The notes: generated by a model not told the origin, from the sequence alone. Counted from the first letter of the stretch, positions 1 to 12,126 are shown. The stretch: DNA of 64,000 nt from Lucinisca nassula (GCA_963580285.1 OY757013.1:135157027-135221026), one strand, 5' to 3'. A program made the numbers and translations.

Positions 1-151
1 TCTTTGAGGCGGTTCTAACGAGTACCCACAATCTATGTATTGGAGCAAAGATAAGAAAAATAATCTATACCCCCCATAAACCCCAGATTCTCTATATAAA
101 GAGGGGTATAGGGGGGGGGGGTCTTCATTTCACAGACTTGTTCACGTGATG
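1..151. repeat. FB-1 fold-back element, right part (cut by window start)
   Basis: Begins at the central GAGGCGGTTCTAACGAG hairpin arm, continues through CCCACAATCTATG and the 'agaaataagaaaaata'-like stretch and a CCCC..GGGG hairpin, and ends at the family terminus TTCACGTGATG. The left part lies outside the window. Confidence 0.8.
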
Positions 152-285
152 CAAATGGACCCCATGATGGAGCAATGCTTGATTCAATGGACCAATTAAT
201 GCAGTTCGATCAATCATTGCAGAGGGCCACTAGATGAAGTTATATACCACATATCAAATACCTTGGCCTTCTGATTTCAGTAAAG

Positions 286-564
286 CATTACGAAAACATG
301 CCTATACAAATACATTGTAAATTTTACCGCTGAAAAAAAATGAAAAATTTTATATGAAAAAGTGTGCTATTTTTCTTATTCCTGCTCAAAATATAGATTG
401 TGGGTACACGCAAGAACCGCCTCATCGGTGCGGTTCTAACGAGTACCCACAATCTATATTTTAGAGCAGAAATAATAAAAAAAGTCTTGCCCCTGTAAAC
501 CCCAGTTTTACTATATAAAAGTGGTTCAATGAGGTCAAAAGTATATAGGCATGTTTTAGTGATG
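286..564. repeat. FB-1 fold-back element
   Basis: Complete copy with ends CATTACGAAAACATGCC and GGCATGTTTTAGTGATG. The centre is the hairpin GAACCGCCTCATCGGTGCGGTTC, flanked by arms reading CAAAATATAGATTGTGGGTAC and its complement. An inner CCCC/GGGG hairpin lies in one half. It has no coding capacity; a MITE-like element is inferred from the terminal inverted repeat and copy number. Confidence 0.85.
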
Positions 565-627
565 GAAAATTTTAAAGGTTTCTTTATATTGGCCTATGTA
601 AACTAGAGGGCCCAGAGGGCCCTGATT

Positions 628-2482
628 CGCTCACCTGAATGTCACTGTCTCTAGTACATTCTATTTAAGCTCTGGTGGCCATCTTCTTGATCAGAGTGGA
701 AAGATCTTAGCTATTTTGGTAGAGTGTCACCAAGGCAACATTCCTTTGAAGTTTGAATCAAATTGACCCAAGGGTTAAGGAAGAGTTCGCATTTGAAGCA
801 AATTTACAATGTTTTTCTTTTTTTAGCTCTGGTGGCCACATTGTTCATCGGAGCGAGACCATTTTCTAGGCAACATTCCTATGAAGTTTGAATGTAATTG
901 GCCAGAGGGTACAGGAGGAGTTGTCGTTTGAAGATTTTTTTCTATTTTTAGCCCTGGTGGCCATCTTGTTTATAAGAGTGGAATTATTTTAATTTTTTTT
1001 TGGTAGGGAGTCACCTGGGCAACATTCCTGTGAAGTTTGAAGCAAATTTACAATGTTTTTTTTTATATTTTTAGCTCTGGTGGCCATTTTGTTCATCGGA
1101 GCGGCATCATTTTAGCTAATATGGTAGAGGGTCAACGACATAATATTCCTGTGAAGTTTGAATTAAATTGGCCCAAGAGGTAAGGAGGAATTGTCGTTTG
1201 AAGATTTTTTTCTTTTTTAGCTCTGGCAGCCATCTTGTAAGTCAGAGCGGAACAATTTTAGCTATATGGTAGGGAGTCAACGACATAATATTCCTGCGAA
1301 GTTTGATTAAAATTGACCGAAGGGGTAAGGAGGAGTTGTCGTTTGAAGATTTTTTTCTATTTTAAGCTCTGACGGCCATCTTGTTCACCGCGTTGAACGA
1401 TTTTAGCTATTTTGGTAGGGAGTCACCTAACTAAAATTCCTGTGAAGATTGAATCAAATTGGCCCAAGGGATGAGGAGGAGTTCGCGTTTTGACGTTATT
1501 TTACAAAGTTTTTCTGCTTTTTGCCTATGACGGCCAATTTGCTCATCAGAGCGAAAACGTTTTAGCTATTTTGGTAGGGCTCATCTAAGCAACATTCCTA
1601 CGAAGTTTGAATGAAACTGGTCCAAGGGTAAAGGAGGCGTAGTCGTTCGGATAATTTTTCTATTTTTAGCTTTTGTGGCCATTTTGTTCATCAGAGCAGA
1701 ACCTTTTCAGCTATTTTGACAGATGGTCACCTAAGCAACATTCCTATGAAGTTTGAATAAAATTTGCTTGAGGGAACAAGAGGAATTGCCGTTTAAAGAT
1801 TGTTTTCTATTTTTAGCTCTGGTGGCCATCTTGTTTGTCAGAGCACAACGATTTTAGTTATTTTAGTAGGGAGTCGTTTGGACAACATTCCTGTGAAGAT
1901 TGAATCAAATTGGCCCAAGGGTTGAGGAGGGGTTTGTGTTTGAATCAAATTTACGATGTTTTTCTATTTTTAGCTATGGCGGCCATTTTGCTCATTAGAG
2001 CAATACCGTTTTAGCTATTTTAGTAGAGGGTCACCTAAGCAACATTCCTATGAAGTTTGAATTAATTTGGCCCAAGGGTACAGGAGAAGCTTAAAGAATT
2101 TACTATTTTTAACTCTGGCGGCCATTTTGTTCACCGGAGCGGAAACGTTTTAGCTATTTTGGTAAGGGGTCACCTAAGCAACATTCTTATAAAGTTTGAA
2201 TGAAATTGGCCTTAAGGTACAGGAGAAGTTGTCGTTTAAATATTTTTCTATTTTTAGCTCTGGCGGCCATCTTGTTCAGCGGAGCGGAACAATTTTAGTT
2301 ATTTTGTAGAGGGTCACCTCAGCAATATTCCTATGAAGTTTTACTGAAATTGGCTCAAGGGTTAAGGAGGAGTTAGCATTTTAAGCAAATTGTTGACGCC
2401 GCACGACACACGACGCACGACGAACGACGGACATTGACCGATCACAATAGCTCACCATGAGTACTTCGTGCTCAGGTGAGCT
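628..2482. repeat. Array of about 12 diverged ~145-bp tandem repeats with TIR-like ends
   Basis: The phrase 'agctctggtggccat' recurs at roughly 665, 825, 951, 1073, 1220, 1365, 1513, 1672, 1820, 1972, 2112 and 2257. Each unit also carries 'attcctatgaagtttgaat', 'ttggcccaaggg' and 'ggaggagttgtcgtttgaag'. The array starts near GCTCACCTGAA and ends with a run of 'acgacgcacgacg' followed by CTCAGGTGAGCT, so the outer ends look like a short inverted repeat. This suggests the array is carried inside a non-autonomous DNA element. No ORF is supported. Confidence 0.7.
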
Positions 2483-2673
2483 AAAAATGGACCCTTTGGC
2501 TGAACTATTTTTTGGTTGAAAAATCTTAGCAGACGTCTAGTAGATGACGCTATGTACCAAACCTCAACGATCGCGGCCTTCTGGTTTCAGACAAGACAAG
2601 AAATATCTTTAAAAAAGATATGCGGCGTAGATTTAATTGGAAGGTTGTTTAGAAACCAGTGCTTCAGCTGAAG

Positions 2674-3739
2674 TGCACGACCCGCCGGATGCTTTTAGCT
2701 TGATGAGTGTTACCATATATGGGTATGGCGGCCATTTTGGTCATGTGACCTGGACCTAAAACGGTTCCCCCAATAAATGCGCCTTATCGTAAGGAGCAAA
2801 AATATATCTAATACTTTAGTACTGTATTCTGAATCGTTTGCAGGATAAAATGAATTCTCACTTTTCCAATACAAAAGCATATGTGTCAAAGTTTGACCTA
2901 GGCACAAAGAAGGTCAAGGTCAACCCAGGGTCACCATTTTAGCAATTTATGATGGGCCTACGTCCCAGATGTTATTTATCAAGTTTCGTGGAAATCTGCC
3001 AAATGGTTCTGGAGAAGACTATTTTGAAGAGTTTTTACCATATATGGCTTGGCGGCCATTTTGGTCATGTGACCTGGACCACATGAGCAAATTTTGGTTT
3101 CCCCCATCCGATAGAGGCTCCATATGAAATTTGACCTTAATCGGCCCAACGGTTTCCGAGAAGAAGCAGTTCGAAAATTTTCACATTTTTCGCCTCGGCG
3201 AGGCTATACTAAATGGAATGTAATATTTCGCAAGTTCATTGGTTAGACCTCATTGATACTATCAGTATGCCAAAAATTGTTTAGATATTCCAAGCGGTTA
3301 AGTCACTATCACCAATTTTCACAAACGGGTTACGGACGGACAGACAGACAGACCATACATGGCTTGGCGGCCATTTGGGTCATGTGACCTGGACCCCATG
3401 AGCAAATTTTGGTTTCCCCTATCCCATAGAGGCTCCATATGAAATTTGACTTCAATCGGCCCAACGGTTTCCGAGGAGAAGCAGTTCGAAATTTTTTTCG
3501 CCTCGGCGAGCCTATACTAAACGGAATATAATATTTCGTAAGTTCATTGGTTAGATCTCATTGATATCTATCAGTATGCCAAAATTTGTGTAAATATTCC
3601 AAGCGGTTAAGTCACTATCACCAATTTTCACAAACGGGTTACGAACGGACAGACAGACTGACAGAATGACACGGTGATTTTAGGGCACTCTTAGAAAATC
3701 AACCGACTTCAGTCGGTCGCTTTTTCTGCGGGTCGTGCA
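2674..3739 (+). mobile_element. ~1.07-kb non-autonomous TIR element, copy 1
   Basis: Bounded by TGCACGACCCGC and its complement GCGGGTCGTGCA. The inside has partly duplicated segments containing 'ttggcggccattttggtcatgtgacctggacc' and 'gttacggacggacagacagac'. A second copy in opposite orientation lies at 12,253-13,343, which confirms the boundaries. No transposase is seen. The short TIR suggests a DNA transposon derivative; the superfamily is not determined. Confidence 0.7.
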
Positions 3740-4275
3740 ATATGAGCTACAATAGTGACAGCAACAATTGTCTAGCTATGAACTGGTTTACTGCATTCAA
3801 ACAATTCAGATGTCACGCGAGGAAAAATAGCTTTGCAGAGGGCGGTGTCCCGCCTGTTTGAGCTAAGGTCAATGTAAAAGGTCAAGGTTAAAAACATGAC
3901 CTCATTTCAAGAGCATATGATCTCAAGTATATGCACAACAAATAAGAAAACGTTATCATTTACTGTTTTTGAACACAAATTCTAGGGTTAACATTTCGGG
4001 TTGTCGCTATGGTGAACGTAAACGCATAGGCGGACGAACAAACGGACGAGCAGACAAACGGACGGAAACTTGATCTCATGTGCACCTAATTAAAACTCAA
4101 ATTACACTTATTCCTTTTCAGACTTTATATAACATTAATGATATTCGAAAATGTCCATTTTGTGTTAAAATGGAGGACATAAAGTATGCTGAAGACAAAT
4201 GATACACTGCAACTTTTGTTTAGCATATATTGTAAATTAAACATCTGTCAGTTTGTAATGCGATTATTACATGTT
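3740..4275. other. No gene recognised
   Basis: Holds 'aaggtcaaggtt' words and an 'acggacgagcagacaaacggacgg' stretch typical of degenerate repeats in this window. No ORF or RNA gene is supported. Confidence 0.5.
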
Positions 4276-4436
4276 TTTGTCATGCTATATCTCTTTATTG
4301 GTTTCATTGGGCAACAGGGCTTGGGTGTCATTTCATCTCAATGTCGGGTAAAAGTCCCACAAACTTGGAAGCAACGTCTCCAAAATGACCTACACAGTGT
4401 TGATGGGGACGTTAAACCTCAAATCAAACAAACAAT
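4276..4436 (+). repeat. SINE-4, 3' part
   Basis: Matches the 3' half of the SINE-4 family: 'ttggtttcattgggcaacagggcttg', 'catctcaatgtcgggtaaaagtcccac', 'ttggaagcaacgtctccaaaatgacc' and the tail GTTAAACCTCAAATCAAACAAAC. Directly after it are three to four repeats of 'cctttcgcgaaa' (4,437-4,500). Confidence 0.8.
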
Positions 4437-5912
4437 TCCTTTCGCAGAAAATTCTTCCTTTCGCGAAAGGAACCTTCCTTTCGCGAAATGGTTCCTTTCG
4501 CTATATAGACCAACCACGTGAAATTAGGTCAAAATAGCTTTTCACCGCAGCAGTTACAGAATTCACTAGAAACACAATTATACATATGACGTATGGTCAT
4601 CAAAGGACAAGACGGTGAGCAAGCCGAAACTGTATATATTTTTCATTCATGTCTCACATAAAAAACGAAACATTTCCTAGGTTAAAACGTCAGTAAACTG
4701 TCGTACTTTTGAGTAGATTTATTTATGCAAATCATTGCCCAATGAAATGGTCATCTCCTTGGACATGTGGATTTATTGACCAATGGAATAACGAAAAATG
4801 TAGGACAAAAGCAAAACTATAACGGCTACGCCGTAACAATTTTTGAAGCATTTCCCTTTTAAGTCTGCGTCGCCATTTTTCCGGTCCAGGGTAACAATTT
4901 GAATTTTTTTTTTTTTTTTTGCAGATGTCTACTAGTCGAAGCTGTGCACCAAATTTGAAATTCCTGAGCCTTCTGGTATCTGACAAGAAGATTTTTAAAG
5001 GCCATCCCTATATACGACTCTGTAATATATGTAAACCCTAGGGCGGGGCTATATCTTTATGTTTTGGATAGCCAATTGGCCATTTTGTGCTACTGATGTT
5101 TCCATTAGGGTCTAGATATTTCGCGTTTGTGTTTCTTTCCCATTGATGTCTCTGGTGGCGGGTGTGGGTTAATCATATCGATTCCTGTCCATTGCCGTCA
5201 TTTCTATTTGTCCCTGGGCTATAATTTGAAAAAGCCTTGGTAGAGATCAACTAGTTTAAGGTACATACCCAAAATCAAAAAGCTGGGTCTTCTAGTTTCA
5301 GATATTAATTTTTCCCTATATAAGCCATTATTATATACCCAGAAAATGTCCCGTTTATTTTCTACAGAAGTTACCGGTCAATATTTTTCCATATTGCCCG
5401 TAGTCAAGTTCATATTGCCCGTAGATAAGCAGTCACGTTCACAATAGAACTACTTTCAAATTTGTCCACTTCGATGCTAAAAATCGGCAGCCATCTTGTC
5501 GTGCGTATCGATTGAAATAACCTAAAACAAAATGAATATAGGCTGTGACAAGGTGCATAAAGCGCATTTCATGCTAGCAAATATGACCTACCTGCAATCT
5601 GTTCAGATATTCAATAATTTCTTTTAGGAAATCAAGAGTATTTTGAAAGAAACAAAACTAACACTTCGGTAAACATAGCGTCCTGCGTTGGGAAACGTTA
5701 ATCTTTTTAATGACGTCACTAATCGACGTTAACGTCGTCTTCACTTTGGCGCCATTGGGCGTAGTTTTTCATAGTGTAGGAAGACACTTAACGACGTGCA
5801 TTATTTTCCATTACAAAGCACTTAAAGATGTCAAACCTTATTTTACGTTCAAATTCCCATGCCAGGCAATCCTGAATTCTGGCACAGAGTCCAAGTTTGG
5901 GTATATAATAAA
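4437..5912. other. Degenerate repeat modules, no gene
   Basis: Includes fragments of the ~150-bp module also found at 6,500-7,150 ('gtctactagtcgaagctgtgcaccaaat', 'gccttctggtatctgacaagaagattttaaag') around 4,920-5,030 and 5,230-5,345. No ORF with recognisable homology. Confidence 0.5.
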
Positions 5913-6041
5913 AAGGTTATTGACTTTATATTGTGAAATATTCGGCACTCGTTCATATGGCGAAGACGCACTCGCAAGCTCGTGCGTCCTTCGCCATATG
6001 AACTGGTGCCGAATATTTCACAATATAAAGTCAATAACCTA
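5913..6041. repeat. Near-perfect ~60-bp-arm palindrome
   Basis: The left arm runs from 'aggttattgactttatattgtgaaat' through 'cgttcatatggcgaagacgcac'. The right arm is its complement ending 'aatataaagtcaataacct', with a loop of only a few bases (caagc). It looks like a fold-back MITE or a hairpin of mobile origin. Confidence 0.8.
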
Positions 6042-6256
6042 TAATTCCTGTCCATTGCCGTCATTTCTATTTGTCCCTGGGCTACAATTTGAAAAAAAAA
6101 AACCTTGGTAGAGATCAACTAGTTTAAGGTACATACCAAGAATCATAGAGCTGGGTCTTCTAGTTTCAGATATTATTTTTCCCTATATAAGTCAATATAA
6201 AACATGTAGCCAGTGGCTGGATTCATTGCTGATCCCAGGGCGTTTATCTGCATAAC

Positions 6257-6516
6257 ATTACCATAACTCACCGTGCGACATAGTGCCTTTTTCACATCTC
6301 CAAAATGGCTACTTTTCTGGTGGAAATCCTTGATATTCTTGTTATAAATGTTTCAAACATAGATTGAGTGTGCTCGTTGGCGGTTCTAACGAGTACCCAC
6401 AACCTATGTATTGGAGCAGAAATAAGAAAAATAATGTTTATCCCCGTAAACCCCAGTTTTCTTTATATAAAGTGGGGTTTAGGGGGTCTTCATTTTACGG
6501 ACTTGTTCACCTGATG
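6257..6516. repeat. FB-1 fold-back element (truncated centre)
   Basis: Ends CATTACCATAACTCACCGTGCGACATAG and ACTTGTTCACCTGATG. The central hairpin has lost most of its left arm (only GTGCTCGTTG remains before GCGGTTCTAACGAG). Confidence 0.75.
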
Positions 6517-7150
6517 ATCTTGGCAGAGTTCTACTAGACAAATCAGTGCACCAATATCAAGGGCCTGGGCCTTCTGGTTTCAGAAATGAAGATTTTAAAG
6601 TTTTCCCTACATAAGTCTTTATAAAACAAGTGGGCCCCTGAGCGTGACCACTTTGGGCGCCAGGACTATAATTTGAACAATCTTGGTAGAAGCTGTGTAC
6701 CAAATAGCAAAGGTCTGGGCCTGCTGGTTTCTGACAAGACGCATTTGAAATGTTTTATATATAAGCCTATGTAAAACAAGTGTGCCCCGTATAGGAACAT
6801 TTTGTGGCCCCGGGACTGTAATTTGAACGATCTCGGTACAGGTCCACTAGATGCAGCTACATGCCAAATAACAAAGACCTGGGCCTTCTGCTTTCAGACA
6901 AGAACATTTTTAAAGATTAGTTTTTTGTTTGTTTTTTTTTCAAATAAGGATATAGGTAAAAATGTGATCCCTAGGGCGGGGCCAATTTTTACCCCAGGTA
7001 GAACAACCTAGGTAGAGGTCAATTACGTGAAGCTAGAAACACAGCTATTATGTTACGCCTAATTTGAACAAATTTGGTAGAAGTCCATTAGGTAAGGCTA
7101 CATACTAAGTACCAAAGACCAGGACCTTCTGATTTCAGAGAAGAAGATTT
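6517..7150. repeat. Diverged ~150-bp tandem modules
   Basis: Repeated phrases 'ttggtagaggtccactag', 'ctacataccaaatatcaaagacctgggccttctg', 'tttcagacaagaagattttaaag' and 'gggcggggccaattttgacc' occur about four times with 140-170 bp spacing. I recall the same module as common in bivalve repeats. No gene. Confidence 0.6.
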
Positions 7151-7285
7151 GCCCATATTGGTTGCCATGGTAATCAGAGTTTTCCATGCAAACAAATTCT
7201 TTGAACAACTTTGAAGAAGGGACAATGCAAAGATCCTTTCTGCCAGGTTAAGTTAAAATCAATCCTTTGATTGGGGATTTTGCTT

Positions 7286-7564
7286 CATTACGATAACACC
7301 CCCGTGCGACATCGTGTATTTTTCATATCTCCAAAAGGGCTACTTTCCTGATGAAAATCCGTGATATTTTTCTTATTTATACTGCGAACATAGGTTTTGG
7401 GTGTTCGTTAGAACCGCCTCAGTGAGGCGGTTCTAACGAGTACCCACAACCTATGTCTTGGAGAAGAAATAAGCAAAATAATTTATACCCCCTTAAACCC
7501 CAGTTTTCTCTATATAAAGTGGGGTTTAGGGGGGTCTTTATTTCACGGACTTGTTCACGTGATG
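7286..7564. repeat. FB-1 fold-back element
   Basis: Complete copy: CATTACGATAACACCCCCGTGCGACAT end, perfect centre GAACCGCCTCAGTGAGGCGGTTC, CCCC/GGGG inner hairpin, and TTCACGTGATG end. Confidence 0.88.
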
Positions 7565-7837
7565 AAAGCAAATTGTGAACGGATATCCGGATAGCCGACG
7601 ACGACGTACAGTGAGTGATCACAACAGCTTCCCCGGTGCCTTCGGCTCCGGGGAGCTAAGAATCTTGAACGAAAACTCCTCCTAAACCACTGGGAATGTT
7701 TCAGTCACATTTCGTAAGTTGCCTACGAAAGTTGCCTACGTGTAGTTAAAGTAGTTCCGCTCGAATGAACACGATGACCACCAGAGTAACATGTACGTGT
7801 AAATATACAAAATCTTTAACGTCTCTTTCTAAACCGA

Positions 7838-8800
7838 AAGAAGGTGGCCCGAGTTTAATACCAACGTAAAACTGTTACTCTTCATGCCCCCGTCATTCGA
7901 AGAATGGTGGAAAGGGCATATAGCGTTGCTCCTGTCCGTCTGTCCGTGCGTTCTTTCGTCCGTCCGTGCGTCCGAAACTTAAACGCAGTCAATAACTTCC
8001 TTATTTCTTGATGGATTTTAAAATTACTCGGCAGAAATGTTAACCATCATGAGACGACGTGCCACGTGCAAAACCCAGGTCCGTACCGCCAAGGTCAAGG
8101 TCATACTTAGAGGTCAAAGGTAAAAAAAGGGTCCGAAACTTAAACGCAGTCAATAACTTTCTTATTTCTGGATGGATTTTGAAATTACTTTGTAGAAATA
8201 TTAACCGTTATAAGACGATGTGTCACATGCAAAACCGTGGTCTGTACCGCCAATGTCAAGGTCATACTTAGAGGTCAAAGGTAAAAAAAAGGGTCCGAAA
8301 CTTAAACTCAGTCAATAACTTACTTATTTCTGGATGGATTTTGAAATTACTTTGAAGAAATAACCAAGAATGGTGGAAAGGGCATATAGCGTTGCTCCTG
8401 TCCGTCCGTCCGTCCGTTCGTTCGTCCGTCCGTTTGTCCGTGCGTCCGAAACTTAAACGCAGTCAATAACTTCCTTATTTCTTGACGGATTTTAAAATTA
8501 CTCGGCAGAAATGTTAACCATCATGAGACGATGTGTCACGTGCAAACCCAGATCCGTACCTCCAAGGTCAAGGTCATGCTTAGAGGTAAAAAAAATGGTC
8601 CGAAACTTAAACGCAGTCAATAACTTTCTTATCTCTTGATGGATTTTGAAATTACTTGGCATAAATGTTGGCCATCATAAGACAATCTGTCTCACACAAA
8701 ACCCAGGTCCTTACCTCCAAGGTCAAGGTCATACTTAGAGGTCAAATGTGAAAAAGGGTCCAAAACTTAAACAAGGTTAATAACTTTCTATTAGACATAT
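7838..8800. repeat. ~158-bp tandem repeat array
   Basis: The phrase 'gtccgaaacttaaacgcagtcaataactt' recurs near 7,971, 8,133, 8,293, 8,449, 8,599 and 8,757. Units carry 'aaggtcaaggtcatacttagaggtcaaa'. The 'gaatggtggaaagggcatatagcgttgctcctgtccgtc' block occurs twice (about 7,900 and 8,372), so part of the array was duplicated as a larger block. No ORF supported. Confidence 0.75.
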
Positions 8801-8872
8801 TTTCAGGCGGTGGCATCCGTGTCCTATGGACGCATTTCTAGTTTTTTTATAAACTGTTATCTTAAACATGTT

Positions 8873-9147
8873 ATCACGTGAAAAAAATCCGTAAAATGAA
8901 CACCCACCCCACTAAACCACACTTTATATAGTGAAAACCGGGGTTTAGGGTGTATACATTATTTTTCTTATTTCTTCTCCAAAACTTAGGCTGTGTGTAC
9001 TCGTTAGAACCGCCTCGACGGTTCAAATGAGTACTCACAATCTATATATGAGCAGAAATAAGAAAATATCACATTTTTTATGTTAAAAGTTTCATTTTTT
9101 AGGTGATAAAGGTTACAATGTATTTGTATAGGCATGTTTTCGTAATG
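8873..9147. repeat. FB-1 fold-back element, chimeric halves
   Basis: The left half is the ATCACGTGAA...TCCGTAAAATGAAC subtype and the right half is the ...GTATAGGCATGTTTTCGTAATG subtype, which normally occur in different copies. The central hairpin is decayed (CCGCCTCGACGG). Confidence 0.75.
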
Positions 9148-9210
9148 ATTGTTATTATAAATTGTGATCGTATGAAAGAACAGACTCGATAACACATCCG
9201 TGTGGTACAT

Positions 9211-9491
9211 CATCTCGAAAACACGCCTATATAATTTTGACCCCCTTGAACCCCACTTTTATATAGTAAAACTTGGGTTTCCGGGGATATACCTTATTTT
9301 TCTAATTTCTGCTCTAAAATATAGATTGTGGGTACTCGTTAGAACCGCCTCGATGAGGCGGTTCTAACGAGTGCCCACAATCTATATTTTGAGCAGAAAT
9401 AAGAAAAAATATCACAATTTTTTATCATAGAATTTTCTTTTTTTCGGCGATAAAGGTGGTAATGTATTTGTATAGGCGTGTTTACGTAATG
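9211..9491. repeat. FB-1 fold-back element
   Basis: Ends CATCTCGAAAACACGCC and GGCGTGTTTACGTAATG, with a perfect centre GAACCGCCTCGATGAGGCGGTTC. Confidence 0.88.
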
Positions 9492-9499
9492 TGTAAAGT

Positions 9500-9690
9500 G
9501 CATTGGTTATTTTTTTTTTCCGGTGAAAAGTAGGAATATTTTCCTTATGTATACTCCAAACGCAGGTTGCGGGTGCTCGTTAGAACTAACTAGTATCCGG
9601 AACAGAATATACCCCTATAAACCAAAGTTGTCTTCATATAAAATGGGGTTTAAATGGGTATACATTATACGGACTTGTCAACATGATTGT
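9500..9690. repeat. FB-1 element, degenerate
   Basis: Retains 'gcaggttgcgggtgctcgttagaac', a weak CCCC/GGGG hairpin and a worn ACGGACTTGTCAACATGAT end. The right hairpin arm is lost. Confidence 0.55.
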
Positions 9691-10317
9691 GATGTCAGCA
9701 CGTTCATTATAATATATTTGACTACTCTTTCTTTGCACGGTGCGCGTTCATTGGCCTGCGAGTAATACAGTCACTCCGACCCAGCTCAATACGATTAGCC
9801 TCTCGTTAATATTGTGTCCACCGCAAGGAATGTCTGTCCGAAATCTGCGAAACGGAGATAAAGAATCTTGCTGAAGTTGTACTTAACATATAGTTCTAAT
9901 TTTTGAGATTTCATGAATAATTAACGTCAAGCCTCCACCTATCTATGCTTTTTGAAATAGATTAGTCTGCATGGTGCTTCCGTGCAGAGTAGAAACGACC
10001 AAACATTTGAGAACTGATAAAATAGAAATGAAGGCAAAGATCGAAAAAGAAAAAATAACCCACACCACCAATCAGAGACACCGAAGGAAAAGAAACACAA
10101 ACATAAAATAACGGAAAGCTAAAAAAGACAGTTACTTTCCCACAAAATGGCCAAAGGCAATCCAAAACAGGGAGATACGACAGAAGAACCGCCTCTTGGA
10201 ACGGTCAGTGAAAAGAATCCCACTGGGGGACTAAATCAATATTACGCGGCCGCTATCTTCGCCCTGATTCCGTCGCGATTTAGAAAATAATTTGTTCAGT
10301 CCGCATGAAGGCAAGTT
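9691..10317. other. No gene recognised
   Basis: Unique-looking sequence with no supportable ORF, RNA gene or repeat. Confidence 0.5.
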
Positions 10318-10503
10318 GCTGTCGAGTCCTGGCCGTTGTTTCGTCTCTGTGGTTGTCTGATTTTTTGTGTTCTCGGAGATGTTGCACTGATGAGTTACAT
10401 CAGTGCAACCTATCCGAGAACTAACTCATCAGTGCAACATCTCCGAGAACACAAAAACATTCAGACAACCACATAGATGAAACAACGGTCAGGACTCGAC
10501 AGC
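10318..10503. repeat. 186-bp palindromic hairpin element
   Basis: Arms: 'gctgtcgagtcctggccgttgtttcgtc...gttgtctga' pairs with 'tcagacaaccacatagatgaaacaacggtcaggactcgacagc'. The inner part repeats 'ctcggagatgttgcactgatgagtta' against its complement. A fold-back MITE is inferred; no second copy was seen here. Confidence 0.8.
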
Positions 10504-10947
10504 TGGAGCAAAAGAAAACCAAATGTTAGACTCTAATGGGTCCATCGAGAGACAGAGCATCAGGTAACAACTAACATTACATATTAAGTAAGTCTTTACG
10601 CTGGAACCGTTATAGAATCTCAGGCCTGACCCACCGGCGTGCAATAAAAGAGGGCAGCAAAGTTATCAACCGTGATCGGGTTAACTACCATGCATGCAGT
10701 CTGCCGTATGCTATTAATGCTGTACATGTACCCAATCTTTATAAATCGAACAATGATTATACGAAAATGGGAACTGAAATCATCGCATGTATATAGTTTT
10801 CTAAATTTATGTACTAAGTCACAAGACAATTCGGGTTCCGATAGACCTTGTTGCAGAAGATATTTACGTCCAACACTGAATTTAGAAATTAAATGGAAAT
10901 GATGTCTATAAAATTTAGTAAAGGCTTTGCGTTGTTTATTATACCGA
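10504..10947. other. No gene recognised
   Basis: No ORF with homology and no repeat structure that I could support. Confidence 0.45.
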
Positions 10948-11165
10948 TAATCCGCTTAGAAGGTCTAAGCCTGACCAGGCATACTGATGCGAATCTGGCC
11001 ATCCCTATATATAAACCGTGAGGTTTTTTTTTTTTTGTTTTTTTTTTCGTAGGGCTTAAGATGTCAATTCAACTCAATGTCGGTAAAACTTCTACAAAAC
11101 CGGAAACAACGTCAGTAAATTTACCTAAATAGTGTTAACGAGGATTTTAAACTTTCAACACAAAC
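10948..11165 (+). repeat. SINE-4, diverged copy
   Basis: Retains 'ccgcttagaaggtctaagcctgaccaggca', 'gcgaatctggccatcc', 'ctcaatgtcggtaaaact' and 'aaacaacgtcagtaaat' in SINE-4 order, with many substitutions and a poly-T interruption near 11,030. Confidence 0.6.
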
Positions 11166-11329
11166 AACCAAATAAAATCGTCACTGATCACGTGATTTCG
11201 TATTGGCCTAGTTGCAATATTAGCCTGAGGCTAAATATTTAGTACTAGCACTATTTCTGATTCACGATCGTCACGGAAATACGCTTATATAATTTATTTG
11301 ACACTTCCCCATATTCATATAATAAAGCC

Positions 11330-11609
11330 GTCACGTAAACAAGTCCGTGAAATGAAAACCCCCTCAAACCCCATTTCATATAGAGAGAACTGGGGTTAAC
11401 GGGGGTAAACATTATTTTTCTTATTACTGCTCAAAGACATAGATTTTGGGTACTCGTTAGAACCGCCTCAATGAGGCGGTTCTAACGAGTACACACAACC
11501 TATGTTTGCAGTATGAATAAGAAAAAATATCACGGATTTTCATCAGAAAAGTAGCCATTTTGGAGGTAAGAAAAAATGCACTATGTCGCACAGGTGTGTT
11601 ATCGTAATG
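11330..11609. repeat. FB-1 fold-back element
   Basis: Ends GTCACGTAAACAAGTCCGTG and GGTGTGTTATCGTAATG. Perfect centre GAACCGCCTCAATGAGGCGGTTC. The flank 'cgtcacggaaatacgcttatataattt' at 11,269 suggests a second, truncated copy next to it. Confidence 0.85.
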
Positions 11610-11619
11610 TGTGGTTCAC

Positions 11620-11806
11620 AGTGGTATACATAATTTTACTTATTCTGCTCATTAACATAGATTGTGGGTACTCGTTAGAACCAACTCGCTAACGAATATC
11701 CACAATCTATGTATTGAATAGAAATGTGAAAAATGTCGGATAACTTGTCGAAAAGTTTTCCCTTTTCATTTTTTTTTTCGGCAAAATTCTTGGTACATTT
11801 TCGTAA
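11620..11806. repeat. FB-1 element, degenerate
   Basis: Short copy with 'acatagattgtgggtactcgttagaacc', a decayed centre and a TTTTCGTAATG end. Confidence 0.6.
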
Positions 11807-11846
11807 TGACCAAATACATTGACCCTCGTCCTTCGACCCGGGCCAA

Positions 11847-12126
11847 CATCACGAAAACACGCCTATATAATTTTGACCCCCTTGAACACTACGTTTATAT
11901 TACAAAATGAGGGTTTACAAGGGTAAACCTTAGTTTTCTTATTTCAGCTCTAAAATATAGATTGTGGGTACTCGTTAGAACCGCCTCAATGAGGAGATTC
12001 TAGCGTGCACCAACAATCTATATTTTGAGCAGAAATAAGAAAATTATCACAATTTTTTCCTCTTTAAAGTTTCGTTTTTCGAAGGAAAATTTCACAATGT
12101 ATTCGTATAGGCGTGTTTTCGTGATG
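11847..12126. repeat. FB-1 fold-back element
   Basis: Ends CATCACGAAAACACGCCTATA and TATAGGCGTGTTTTCGTGATG. The centre has one mutated arm (GAGGAGATTCTAGCG). Confidence 0.85.

Noticed and set aside
628..2482. CRISPR-like array of repeats
   Set aside because: Units are long, diverged and continuous with no unique spacers, and the DNA is clearly eukaryotic.
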